From: JAEUMY01 sp033764435
GTDB lineage: Bacteria > Pseudomonadota > Gammaproteobacteria > Burkholderiales > Usitatibacteraceae
Length of the DNA stretch: 64,000 nt
Direction of reading: 5' to 3'
NCBI GenBank assembly: GCA_033764435.1
Contig: JANRIX010000055.1
Location: 168,506 to 232,505, forward strand
Shown: positions 37,818-46,614 of the stretch, piece after piece
How positions within the stretch are numbered: the stretch's first letter is position 1
How the letters are laid out: the number at the start of each line of letters is the position of its first letter
The notes under the pieces: generated by a model
The model's database searches: none
What the model was told of the DNA's origin: nothing
What the model saw: the letters and a program-made list of their open reading frames with translations, nothing else
Made by a program: the position numbers and the translations under genes

Positions 37818-38717
37818 CTACTTCTCCTTAGATGATCGGATCAGCGCTGCAAGCGTAGCTGAGTATCTTGGCTGCCCACCAGACCGACGCTGTAAGAGTT
37901 GCGCCCGCACGGGCGCCGTACCAAGTGGCAGCCGTTGATATTGCGGGAACAGCCTCAGCTTTCGCGAAGTCAGATCTATTTTCCTGGCGAGCCCAACGAG
38001 ACTGATGCGCTTTACTTGTAGGCGGTCTGCGCCAACCGGAGCGTTGGCCGCACCCGCTACGCCTTTGGAGCGATTGCCGGAGTTCTCACCGATCTGAAGT
38101 GTTCCAGCGCTTTGCACCTTTAGTGCGGCCTGCACCGCATCGTCATACCCGCTGACGCCATCAGATTTCTTCGCTCTGTAGACCAGCTCCGAGATGAGGC
38201 CTGCGCTCGGGAATGAAGAATTCAGCCTCCAAACCTCGGCGAGCCCGATGAGTGGTACACGATGCTGAGCGCACACTGCCGAGAAGCCGTGCTGATGCTC
38301 AGTATGAAAGTACGCCACTTGATGATGCTGAAAGTCCATCGATGCGCATTGCGGGCACAGCTTTGGCGTAGGCACCAGCCCCCATCGACTCAGGTCACGC
38401 GCGACCCAGTGACGAATTTGAGTATCTATCGCTCGGGCTCGCTTGCGGTCAAGCGTTCTGAGGTCATGTGCAAGGGTAGGCATGTGTGCGAGTAGCCCCG
38501 TGTGCTGCGCCAGAAACTCCCCAATATTCTTGTACTGACTCTGCTGGCCAAAGAGAGACCTCAGGCCGATCAGGTTCGGGGCATGAAAATGCAGGTTCAC
38601 ATCGCCGGCACAAGGAATGCTCGATATTCCATCCGCCTGGTTCATGTGGCCCTCAAGACGAAATCGACGCGTGACCCAACTCGCCCAATACTCGCCTTGG
38701 AGCGGTTGAATGTTCAT
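37818..38717 (-). CDS. TniQ-like transposition protein (targeting factor)
   Basis: A 299-residue protein with a zinc-finger block CPQC-x(n)-HTEHQHGFSAVCAQHRVPL near residue 120-160, the arrangement of TniQ/TnsD proteins. Upstream residues (IGLRSLFGQQSQYKNIGEFLAQHTGLL) also fit. TniQ family proteins select target sites for Tn7-like transposases. The C-terminal part is shorter than in TnsD. It starts directly after the stop of the 38718 gene, on the strand opposite tnsABC. Confidence is moderate because the family is divergent. Confidence 0.6.
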   Translation of the reverse strand: MNIQPLQGEYWASWVTRRFRLEGHMNQADGISSIPCAGDVNLHFHAPNLIGLRSLFGQQSQYKNIGEFLAQHTGLLAHMPTLAHDLRTLDRKRARAIDTQIRHWVARDLSRWGLVPTPKLCPQCASMDFQHHQVAYFHTEHQHGFSAVCAQHRVPLIGLAEVWRLNSSFPSAGLISELVYRAKKSDGVSGYDDAVQAALKVQSAGTLQIGENSGNRSKGVAGAANAPVGADRLQVKRISLVGLARKIDLTSRKLRLFPQYQRLPLGTAPVRAQLLQRRSGGQPRYSATLAALIRSSKEK

Positions 38718-39761
38718 TCAGGCGCCAATCAAAAATGACCTGCGCACACGATAGTCGTGCAATTTCAGCAACGCTTGGCGAATATCTGGTTCAAGACGCT
38801 TGGAATCATCTGGCCTACTCTTGAGCGCGCGAAATAGCCTGATCGCGTCCTGTTTAATCCAGGACTCTTCATCATGTGCCCACGCGTTGGGCGCGATATT
38901 CGTCATAGAAGATGTGTACATGCCCTCGTATGGCTGACTATCGATCACGTTCTGGACCAGAGTCCGTACTTCTTCCCTTAGCTCTACAGGCAATCGATCG
39001 ACCAGCGGATCAAGATCCGCTTCAATTATTGACATGGCGCCCGGGTACCAGTTGTCCATCAACACGGTCAGCCGTCGCATCGGGTCAGCTCGAAATAGCG
39101 CCTTGGGAGGACAGTCCGCCTGTGTCCTGTAGCCCTCATAGCCCATCCTGCCGCTTCGACACAAGAATATATATAGGAGAAACGCAGCGATTGCGCCATA
39201 AGGACAACTTCCTGGGCCCTGACGAGCCACGGCTCGATAAGAGATTCGCAAACCGGGAAACACCCCCGGTGCTTCATCCTTAAAGTGGCCCTTTCGACTT
39301 AGTCGCAAGTTTTCGTCAAGGAAGACTTTCCTCACCTGCGGACAGCACTCAGCCGAGACCTTGAGCGCAGCTTCGATGTCACGTGGAAGCGCGAGCAGGA
39401 CCCAGATTGGATGAAGCAATATCCTGAGGGCGCCCGGCGCAAGATTTTCGAGCTGCAGCGGCAATGGCATGCCCGCTCCAATGGAAGAATCGTTCCGTGA
39501 AGCTGAGAATGGCATCAAGTTCGGCGCAGGTTCCCCTTGGAGGTGGCGCCTAGTGAGATTTCCAGCTATTCCCTTTGCCCTTGGATTTGTATCGGCGCCA
39601 AGTTGTAGCGCTAGCTTGAACGCACCGAGTTCGCTCTGAGAAAACACCCGGTCCATCCAGGCTCTGACGGCTAAGTGTTGGATTCTGAACAGCGGAAAGG
39701 CTGTTTCGAGCCCGTGGTACGAAAGAAAACTCTTATGCAGCCGAGTTTGCTTGGTCGTCAC
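38718..39761 (-). CDS. Hypothetical protein of the transposition module
   Basis: A 347-residue protein of no recognised family. The GTG at 39761 has GGAGG five bases upstream (MTTKQTRLHKSF), which decides the start over the GTG at 39767. A stretch LTVLMDNWYPGAMSIIEADL in the second half faintly resembles the C-terminal WP region of TnsD/TniQ proteins. It is immediately upstream of the TniQ-like gene and divergent from the HTH-tnsABC genes, so a role in targeting or control of transposition is plausible but not shown. Confidence 0.45.
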   Translation of the reverse strand: MTTKQTRLHKSFLSYHGLETAFPLFRIQHLAVRAWMDRVFSQSELGAFKLALQLGADTNPRAKGIAGNLTRRHLQGEPAPNLMPFSASRNDSSIGAGMPLPLQLENLAPGALRILLHPIWVLLALPRDIEAALKVSAECCPQVRKVFLDENLRLSRKGHFKDEAPGVFPGLRISYRAVARQGPGSCPYGAIAAFLLYIFLCRSGRMGYEGYRTQADCPPKALFRADPMRRLTVLMDNWYPGAMSIIEADLDPLVDRLPVELREEVRTLVQNVIDSQPYEGMYTSSMTNIAPNAWAHDEESWIKQDAIRLFRALKSRPDDSKRLEPDIRQALLKLHDYRVRRSFLIGA

Positions 39762-39900
39762 ACCCACCTCCAGAATAAATACGACCTACTGATCAATGCC
39801 ACTCACTGGTATTCAGCGAGGTAAATTGCCTGAATACCTGCGTGTTAGACAGGCTCACGGACCTCATGAAGAATCAATGCACCCAGTCGAGGAGTCATCA

Positions 39901-40203
39901 ATGCTCGCAAGCTCCAGCCCAGACCACGAGAGCCTACGGCAGGCCACGAGAAGCCTCAAGCCCTTCCTCACGTCTATAGAAGTAGCAGAGCTATTAAATT
40001 TTCCGACGCGCGACGCCCTATTGGCTGCTGTGTATCGCGGCTCCGTGCCATTGAATGTGTTCAAAGCGCCAGGGAGGCGCGTTGTCTTATTCGAAAAAGG
40101 CGAAGTCATCGCCTACTTGGGATCAATTAGACCCGTCACTCGGCCAGAACCGGGAACAGCAAGCGGAGTTGAAATTTCTATGAAGGGGCCACCGATGGCC
40201 TAG
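39901..40203 (+). CDS. Small DNA-binding protein, excisionase/MerR-like HTH
   Basis: A 100-residue protein. LTSIEVAELLNFPTRDALLAAVYRGSVPL followed by KAPGRRVVLFEKGEVIAYL has the pattern of the MerR-like wHTH of excisionases (helix-turn-helix plus wing with Arg). The start is the ATG at 39901, with GAGGAG at six to seven bases; the frame is open from 39796 but without such a site. It is the first gene of the plus-strand transposition set, followed by a terminator. It may regulate the module or shape the transposon end. Confidence 0.55.
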   Translation: MLASSSPDHESLRQATRSLKPFLTSIEVAELLNFPTRDALLAAVYRGSVPLNVFKAPGRRVVLFEKGEVIAYLGSIRPVTRPEPGTASGVEISMKGPPMA

Positions 40204-40210
40204 AAGCACA

Positions 40211-40246
40211 AAAGCCCAATTCCTGGCGGGGAACTGGGCCTTCTTT
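40211..40246 (+). terminator. Terminator after the small HTH gene
   Basis: GCCCAATTCC and GGAACTGGGC pair around TGGCGG and are followed by TTCTTT. It separates the HTH gene from tnsA; upstream AAAA would make it bidirectional. Confidence 0.7.
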
Positions 40247-40433
40247 GAAAGTGCACAACCTATAGAGGAGGTTGGTGTGAGGAATCGTGCGCCCGTTTTT
40301 CGGGCATGTCAACAGCCAAGGCACAAGGCTGCATTCGCACCTGGGAGTCCCTGCAGGCTGACTGCGGCTTCAGCACTCCTTCGCGCGCGCCGAATGGTGA
40401 CCGCATGTCCCACGAAACGCCGGGCGAGCTGAT

Positions 40434-41408
40434 ATGCGCCCCGCCAAACTCAACGTCGCAACGGTGCGGGAATGGTTCAGGCGACAACCGACTGATCGAT
40501 TCAGCCCGAGCTATGAACCGGCTATTCGGGCGACACGAGAAGAAGCGCCCAGAAAAAGCATCCCATGCCGCTTTCAGTGCAGAAAACTCGGTCGGGAAGT
40601 TCATGCACTGTCACAAGCAGAGTTGCAATTTGCCCTCATAGCGCTCTACCACCCTGACCTCTGGGAGCTCCAGGAGCAGCGCATCCTGTCAATGGTGCCA
40701 GCCCCACATCCCCTGTTTTCTCACCAGAAAGCAGGTGGCCGACACCTTCCAAGTCTTCCCGGAACGATGGCAATCCTAGACGAGCTCGATATGCTCGGCA
40801 GGCAGCCCAAGCTCATAGAGCGTGATGCAACGGGAAAGCTCAATATGGTTCCCGTTCCCTGGGTTGGCGATCTGCTCCTGTTCCTGCAAGACGATGCGGG
40901 TCCCTACCTCGTTAACTGGAGCATCAAATCGACTCCCGACGAATTTTTAGTCCCAAGGAATCTTGACCCGACGCGCGGTCCACCCAGGAAGGCGCCCAAG
41001 CAACGTCTGAGGCACGACGTTGAAGTCCTGCATTACCAGAGAGCGGACATTCCGACGCGTGAGTTGGCGCCTGTAAAAGATCTCCACCAGCTTCTAGGAA
41101 GCCTGACACTGATCTATGCGGGGAACGAGAGGTGTCCCGAGCTACCGGAGAAAACTCGGCGCCGACTCCTTTCACAGTTTCAGTTGGCCTTGCGCAATCA
41201 CATTCCGCCAGTCGAGCTTTTCATGCTGCCGACGATCAGGCAGATCGCCGACGAGGCGACGCTCAGGAACGTGCTGTTCTCCTCCATTTGGCGCCGAGAG
41301 CTTCGCGTCGAATTGACGCAGCCGATCCATATCGATGAACCGCTCATCGCGGAACAGACCGACCTTCTCGACCGCTTTCGTACGGGCTTCTCTAGGGGGC
41401 CAAAATGA
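40434..41408 (+). CDS. tnsA: TnsA-like endonuclease subunit
   Basis: A 324-residue protein. EQRILSMVPAPHPLF, then VGDLLLFLQDDAGPYLVNWSIKST, gives the D...x-K core of a PD-(D/E)xK restriction-type nuclease as in TnsA, which cuts the 5' ends of Tn7-like transposons. The C-terminal part (LLGSLTLIYAGNERCPELPE; IRQIADEATLRNVLFSSIWRRELRVEL) matches the TnsA C-terminal winged-helix region. The stop overlaps the tnsB start as ATGA. The assignment is supported by order tnsA-tnsB-tnsC. Confidence 0.78.
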   Translation: MRPAKLNVATVREWFRRQPTDRFSPSYEPAIRATREEAPRKSIPCRFQCRKLGREVHALSQAELQFALIALYHPDLWELQEQRILSMVPAPHPLFSHQKAGGRHLPSLPGTMAILDELDMLGRQPKLIERDATGKLNMVPVPWVGDLLLFLQDDAGPYLVNWSIKSTPDEFLVPRNLDPTRGPPRKAPKQRLRHDVEVLHYQRADIPTRELAPVKDLHQLLGSLTLIYAGNERCPELPEKTRRRLLSQFQLALRNHIPPVELFMLPTIRQIADEATLRNVLFSSIWRRELRVELTQPIHIDEPLIAEQTDLLDRFRTGFSRGPK

Positions 41409-43444
41409 AACATCTCAATCTGCATCTTGGCGCGCTGGTGAGGGCCGAAGAAGGGTTTCGCGATCTGCGCAAGGGTGTTGACTATTATTTTCTTTCTTCG
41501 GCATTCGGCGCCTGGCGATTCATCTTCTTTGAGCTTGTCAATCAGCAAAAGTCCAGCAAAAACTGCAATCAAGGCAAAGAGCAATCGCTAATTGCTCGCA
41601 CGATTTCCCTACGCGAGGAGATTGCTTCGGAGGCCTTTGAGCACGGGATGCTATCGATTCACTCTCCAATGCAGCCACCCTTTTCGTGGATGGGTACGGC
41701 CGTGCCAAGTAATCCGAAGCTTTCGGAAGCTCATCAGTCCCAGCTCTCGAATCCTCACCATGCGGCTGCGCGCAAGCGCCTAGCCATCATCTCTCCGGCT
41801 TTGGCGCACTTGGAACAAGTCCTTCTCGCAGCGCAGCCGGAGAAGATCTTGAACGAGTTCGCCGCCTCTGCGAACCCAAAGGTAAACACAGTGCGTTATC
41901 GCACCTGGTTTTTCGCATACGTATTGAGCGGGCAGCGTGAGAACTCATTGCTTCCACGGCTTTTCTCGCATTGGACCGCGACTCGAAAGGCGTCCGTCAG
42001 AACGACCAAACGTGGGCGACCCAGCATTGCGTATGGAAGAGGTCATGGACACAACATGACACCCGAAATGCGGGAGTTGTGCGTGAAAGGTTACGACGCG
42101 CACAAAGGTCTGGGCAGAAAACTCACACGCATTTATCGGCGAACGTTGAGACATCAGTTTGGATGTCGTTCGCGGCGGTCTGGTTATGGCTTCGAGTTCT
42201 TCCATCCAGGTGGGTTGCCATTTCCATCTAGGCATCAGTTTCGCCAGGTGATCATGAAAGAGATTGGCCAACGGCAAGTCAAGCTGAACAAGGTCGGCCC
42301 GATGAGGATGCTCAATGAATATGACGTTAACAAAGGCAGTTACACGGAAAATATTGGGTACGCCTATCAAGTCATAGAGGACGACGGCGCGCATATCAAG
42401 GATCGGCCTCGCTGCGTATTTGGAAACGAGATTCATCCCGCACTTGTCGTCGTCATCAAAGTCGATCGTGCCACATCAGCAGAAGTCGGCATCGGATTCT
42501 CATCCGGCAGCGAAACCGCGCAGGCCTACCGGGATGCGGACTTCTGCTCTGCCATCGACAAGGTGAAGTTCTGTCAACTCTTCGGTCTTCGCATTGAGCC
42601 AGATGACTGGCCGATGAAAGGTCTCGGACCGAGCCAGCTCCGCGACCGAGGCGCGGGTGCGACGAAGCGAGCTCAGTCCAGCGACCCCGTGATCGGCCCC
42701 GTCTTTCAGGGGATTACGCCAACCGCCTGTGGTCGTGCCAAACCGACCGTCGAGACGAGTCATTCCAAGACCTCGAAGAACCAGGAGCCCAAAAACTTTC
42801 AAGTATCAAAGCTCACGACCGTACAACTCGCTGTGGAGGCCATCAAGGACCTGCTGAAACACAACAGCTCCCTAAATGTTACAGACAAGGTTCCACCCGG
42901 CCTCACCGAGGAAATTCATGTGGCGACGCCAAACGCTTTGTACAAGGCTTTGGTGTCCAGAGGACGCACTGTCAGTGCACAGATCCCATTTGACGAAGCC
43001 GTTCGAAATTTTCTGGCGAAGACCTCCGCTCGGCTAACCAGGGAAGGCTTGAAGTGGCACGGTCATACGTACACATCAGCCACCCTCAAAAGGAGTGGAA
43101 TGCTCGAGCGGATTGCCAAGGGTCACTCCATAGACGTCGACGTGTACGCCCTATCTTTGGTTCCACAGCGGTACGTATGGATTGATTTCAAAGGCACGCT
43201 CATCGAGGTTGAACTCAGCTTCAAGATCAGTGTGAGCGAGGCTGTTCTGCAGGTCAGCCTCGAAGACCTCAAGTACCGTGAAGAGAAGCTAAATCTCATT
43301 CATTCGAGAACTGAAGAGCAGCGCGCGGCCGCAGAGGAGCTCTTTGACCAGCTTGGCGAAGAGCAGACAGGAATTGGCGACCAGCGCGAAACTTACATGT
43401 CCGGCCCGCCTCCGAGTCGTAAGTCAGCAGGACACCGTCCGTGA
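41405..43444 (+). CDS. tnsB: TnsB/TniA-like DDE transposase
   Basis: A 679-residue integrase-fold protein. The catalytic domain is centred on PALVVVIKVDRATSAEVGIGF (first Asp), QLRDRGAGATK (second Asp) and RAKPTVETSHSK (third, Glu); an N-terminal HTH region has GRGHGHNMTPEMRELCVKGYDAHK. The C-terminal beta-barrel region contains VPQRYVWIDFKGTLIEVEL. It would cut and join the 3' ends of the transposon. The middle of the domain is divergent from TnsB of Tn7, so activity is not certain. It overlaps tnsA by 4 bp and tnsC by 4 bp. Confidence 0.75.
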   Translation: MKHLNLHLGALVRAEEGFRDLRKGVDYYFLSSAFGAWRFIFFELVNQQKSSKNCNQGKEQSLIARTISLREEIASEAFEHGMLSIHSPMQPPFSWMGTAVPSNPKLSEAHQSQLSNPHHAAARKRLAIISPALAHLEQVLLAAQPEKILNEFAASANPKVNTVRYRTWFFAYVLSGQRENSLLPRLFSHWTATRKASVRTTKRGRPSIAYGRGHGHNMTPEMRELCVKGYDAHKGLGRKLTRIYRRTLRHQFGCRSRRSGYGFEFFHPGGLPFPSRHQFRQVIMKEIGQRQVKLNKVGPMRMLNEYDVNKGSYTENIGYAYQVIEDDGAHIKDRPRCVFGNEIHPALVVVIKVDRATSAEVGIGFSSGSETAQAYRDADFCSAIDKVKFCQLFGLRIEPDDWPMKGLGPSQLRDRGAGATKRAQSSDPVIGPVFQGITPTACGRAKPTVETSHSKTSKNQEPKNFQVSKLTTVQLAVEAIKDLLKHNSSLNVTDKVPPGLTEEIHVATPNALYKALVSRGRTVSAQIPFDEAVRNFLAKTSARLTREGLKWHGHTYTSATLKRSGMLERIAKGHSIDVDVYALSLVPQRYVWIDFKGTLIEVELSFKISVSEAVLQVSLEDLKYREEKLNLIHSRTEEQRAAAEELFDQLGEEQTGIGDQRETYMSGPPPSRKSAGHRP

Positions 43445-44805
43445 TTCAGAATGGCTGCTCGATAGGACAAGGCCTGAGCGGCTTGGCCGCGCTGCTCAAT
43501 GATGAGACCCTGAAGAAGTCATTGACCAGGATTCCGGCGCCAGCCGATGTTTTACGGGGCAGAGTTCCAGGGGATGTGCACAGGAGAATGCTAGATCTGC
43601 TGGGCGAGTTGTTCGTACCCGACCCGCAGAGTATTCGAGTCGCCAAGGAAATCATTGCGCTCACCATTGGTTTCTCGGAATCGAATTGGCGAAATCCGTC
43701 GCGCTACCAGGCCCGACTGTACGAAGCCTTTGATGACCAGCCCGGTTTGGATGAGACGTGGTGGCCCGTGAGCCTATGTGGACATGCCGGTGTCGGAAAA
43801 TCCAGCCTGTTGAAGCACTTGGCCGCGATCATCCAGAAGGAGTCACCTCCGGCGTTGGAGATCGCTGGCTTCTCCGAGCCAGTGGACAATAAGGTGATCA
43901 TCTACACCGCCTTTAGCCCAGGCAGTACGCCCTCGTCAATTCTTCATGAACTCGGAGGCATACCCAAAGTGCAAGTCAAGCACGCTCCCAAGGGGCAGCA
44001 ACTCATGGCCTATGTTGCGCAGGCCCTGTCTCGAGCCAATACCTGTGCAGCCATCCTGGATGAGAACCAGTTCGGCACGCTCAGCACCGACGCCTATGCA
44101 ATGGTGAGCCGAAATCTCATGCTGCCGATCGCACTTCGCGTCGCCTCTGTCGCCACATTGAACTTCTCGCTATATGAGCGCCTAGCGAAAGCGCCCCCGC
44201 AGCTGGGCGATCGATTTTTGTCCTTCCCCCTACTGATCACTCCACCCAATCTGAATTCTGGCGAATGGGGTGAATATTGTGCAGCGCTCAAGTCCGTGCT
44301 CAGCGGCCAGTTGGAATTTGATCCCTTTGAGCAACAAGCTGAACTCTGGCGACTGAGTCTTGGCATCAAGCGATACATGGTGAAACTGCTGGGTATTGCG
44401 GCGGCAGAAGCCAGCGAAGCCGGCGCCAAGACCATCACCTGGTCTCATGTTGGTGAAGCTTATGCTTCCCAAGCATTCGGCAAGTATCGCGTAACCCTTG
44501 AGACAATTTCGAAGGAAGCAATTGCCGGTGCACCGGAGCGCAAGAGCGACACATGGTGCCCGTTTCAGAGATCCGACCAGGCCTCGCATGAGTACTACGA
44601 AGGGCTTCGCACCGCTTCTGCGCCCGGCAGAAGTCAGTCCAAGGCCCGTGGAGCACTGACGCTTGTTGAAGACAGGAACCTGAAAGAAGCATTGCAGCAT
44701 GCCGACAAGGGAAGTGGTGATCCACAGCGGAATGGCAAGCGAAGCGCCAAGGTCTCCGACTTGGGGGACTGGCAGCGAGCTGCCAAGAAACTGCAAGGGA
44801 CCTAG
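43441..44805 (+). CDS. tnsC: TnsC/TniB-like AAA+ ATPase
   Basis: A 454-residue AAA+ regulator. Walker A is GHAGVGKSS (about residues 114-122), Walker B CAAILDENQFG, and a sensor-like VATLNFSLYERL follows. It would connect the transposase to the TniQ targeting protein and set target immunity. It starts at GTG 43441, overlapping the tnsB stop as GTGA. It ends 3 bp before the stop of the convergent TniQ gene, so the two transcripts meet tail to tail. Confidence 0.85.
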   Translation: MIQNGCSIGQGLSGLAALLNDETLKKSLTRIPAPADVLRGRVPGDVHRRMLDLLGELFVPDPQSIRVAKEIIALTIGFSESNWRNPSRYQARLYEAFDDQPGLDETWWPVSLCGHAGVGKSSLLKHLAAIIQKESPPALEIAGFSEPVDNKVIIYTAFSPGSTPSSILHELGGIPKVQVKHAPKGQQLMAYVAQALSRANTCAAILDENQFGTLSTDAYAMVSRNLMLPIALRVASVATLNFSLYERLAKAPPQLGDRFLSFPLLITPPNLNSGEWGEYCAALKSVLSGQLEFDPFEQQAELWRLSLGIKRYMVKLLGIAAAEASEAGAKTITWSHVGEAYASQAFGKYRVTLETISKEAIAGAPERKSDTWCPFQRSDQASHEYYEGLRTASAPGRSQSKARGALTLVEDRNLKEALQHADKGSGDPQRNGKRSAKVSDLGDWQRAAKKLQGT

Positions 44806-44808
44806 TAT

Positions 44809-46116
44809 TCATATCCGCGCGAGTGCCGATTGTAATGGCGCAATCGGATTCTTTTGAAGCACATACGCCACCAGCAGCCGCAAAAATGGGAGGAGCTCCA
44901 CGTTGTGCGTTAGTAGCCGGTTCCTCAGCTTTTCTAAAGATGCCCCGCAGACAAATTCATCCAATGTTCTGACGACTTCTGGACTCATTCGAGCTTGAAG
45001 GATCTCGTCGCGATTCATTAAGAGTCGCTCCTGCACTCTTGCAGGGGAAATGCCCATGTCGGCGGCTATGGTCGCCAGATCGCACCCTGCAAGGAATTGA
45101 GACAGCACCCTGTTGCTGATTTCGTCTTCGGACGCAGACACTTCCGGCTTCAACATCAGACAATCAATGGCTGCTTCGCTGGAATCAAAGATCGCCGCGA
45201 GGGTAAGCAATATGCCGATTGCCCTCGGCGGATTTCTGGATGACGGCGTGACACTGATCAGATTGTCGATGCTGTGAAAGACCGTCCCACGCTGCTTGGC
45301 AGCAAGCGCCGGATAGACTTCCACCAGCCAGCGGTAAGAGAAGGTCGCTTGAACGTAGTCGCTGAGTCCAAATGAGGTGCACAGATTGCGCCGCACCTGC
45401 CTCAGGTGCCGACGGATTCGACGCGTCACTTCCGCGAAGTTGATCGGTGCATGATGGTCAAGGACCGTGTCGCAAATCTCGGCATAGCGATTCACCGCCG
45501 CGTGAAAGTCCTGGCTCGCAGATTCAAATCCAGAATCGGTCAAGGTTGCATGGGTTGGCGGTAACATCAATTTGCTGCAAGTTTCGGAAGTCGGCACGGA
45601 CTGGAGACCGGTACTATGCTTGGAGCATTGCAATCGTCCGGGGACCTGATGGTGACGCCTCCAGTAGGGATAGCCCCAGAAGCCACGGTCTTCTGCAACG
45701 CAGTCAGGGCAGTAGCGGATGTGCTGGCTCAACGTTCGATCAATCGATCGCTTGATTAAGCCACTCGACCAGCGGAGGCCGCTCAGCGGAGCAGCTTGAT
45801 TTCCCAGCAGTAGCCCAATCATGGGCATCAATGTGTGTGACCGGACGTAAGTCGCATACTCGGTGCCTGATATGCGTGCGACAGCTTCAAGCGGCGTCTG
45901 TCCTGCTCCCGATGAACCTTCGCGCAATAGCCGATTCACTGCCCGCCCGCCTGACAATAGATTTTCCTTGCCAATTCGAATGATATGCCCGCGCCAGTCT
46001 TCATCTGGATGCGGACGGGACGCCAACAGCTTAGGCCTGAAGACTCCGGAATTTTCCGGTGACGACCGCTGGGTGTAGAGCGGCATTGAATGATTGGAAA
46101 CAATGCCGTCGTCCAT
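44809..46116 (-). CDS. tniQ: TniQ family transposition protein
   Basis: A 435-residue TniQ protein. Zinc finger: RYCPDCVAEDRGFWGYPYWRRHHQVPG... followed by CSKHSTGL, the family signature. N-terminal part has GLLLGNQAAPLSGLRWSSG. The C-terminal half holds two helix-turn-helix-like segments (GCDLATIAADMGISPARVQERLL). It is transcribed towards tnsC and preceded by a small XRE regulator one base upstream. It is the clearest of the TniQ-type genes here and probably the main target selector. Confidence 0.85.
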   Translation of the reverse strand: MDDGIVSNHSMPLYTQRSSPENSGVFRPKLLASRPHPDEDWRGHIIRIGKENLLSGGRAVNRLLREGSSGAGQTPLEAVARISGTEYATYVRSHTLMPMIGLLLGNQAAPLSGLRWSSGLIKRSIDRTLSQHIRYCPDCVAEDRGFWGYPYWRRHHQVPGRLQCSKHSTGLQSVPTSETCSKLMLPPTHATLTDSGFESASQDFHAAVNRYAEICDTVLDHHAPINFAEVTRRIRRHLRQVRRNLCTSFGLSDYVQATFSYRWLVEVYPALAAKQRGTVFHSIDNLISVTPSSRNPPRAIGILLTLAAIFDSSEAAIDCLMLKPEVSASEDEISNRVLSQFLAGCDLATIAADMGISPARVQERLLMNRDEILQARMSPEVVRTLDEFVCGASLEKLRNRLLTHNVELLPFLRLLVAYVLQKNPIAPLQSALARI

Positions 46117-46117
46117 C

Positions 46118-46447
46118 TCAATTACCCCTTAGTGCTGATAAGGATCGAATGACCAGCGCCAGCGCACGCGCCTGCCGCTCGGTTCCATCCCAGACTGAAA
46201 GAATGGCTTGAGTAAGCTCTGGATGATCCAGGACACTCGGAGCCCTCTTTTTCGGAGACGCACTTTCTACATATTTGCATACCTTCTCCAGCGCCGACCC
46301 GGACCGCCGGCATTGACCAGAGAGAATGCGGCTCACCTGCGACTGATCTACTCCTGTCGCATTAGCAATCTGGTTCTGCGTGAGACCGGCGGCACGGGCT
46401 TGAGAAGCCGCCCGAATGGCGCGCGCACGAGCATCGAATTGGTTCAT
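46118..46447 (-). CDS. XRE-type HTH regulator upstream of tniQ
   Basis: A 109-residue protein. AAGLTQNQIANATGVDQSQVSRILSGQCRRSGSALEKVCKYV is a clear Cro/CI-type HTH. The ATG at 46447 (MNQFDARARAIRAA) is preferred to the upstream 46495, which would add a Lys/Tyr-rich tail. The stop is one base before the tniQ start, so they form an operon. Repression of tniQ or the transposition genes is inference. Confidence 0.72.
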   Translation of the reverse strand: MNQFDARARAIRAASQARAAGLTQNQIANATGVDQSQVSRILSGQCRRSGSALEKVCKYVESASPKKRAPSVLDHPELTQAILSVWDGTERQARALALVIRSLSALRGN

Positions 46448-46614
46448 GCATTCATGATATGCATATTTGCATTTCTTTGCAAACACCACGCTCACCTTCG
46501 GAATGCATCAAGCAGTTCGGCTCGGACGAAAGCAGCAAGGCATTTTCGGGAGCACTTCGACACGCCGAAGAGCCAGCAACGAGACGCCCTGATGACGGCT
46601 CAGCTAAGAACGAA

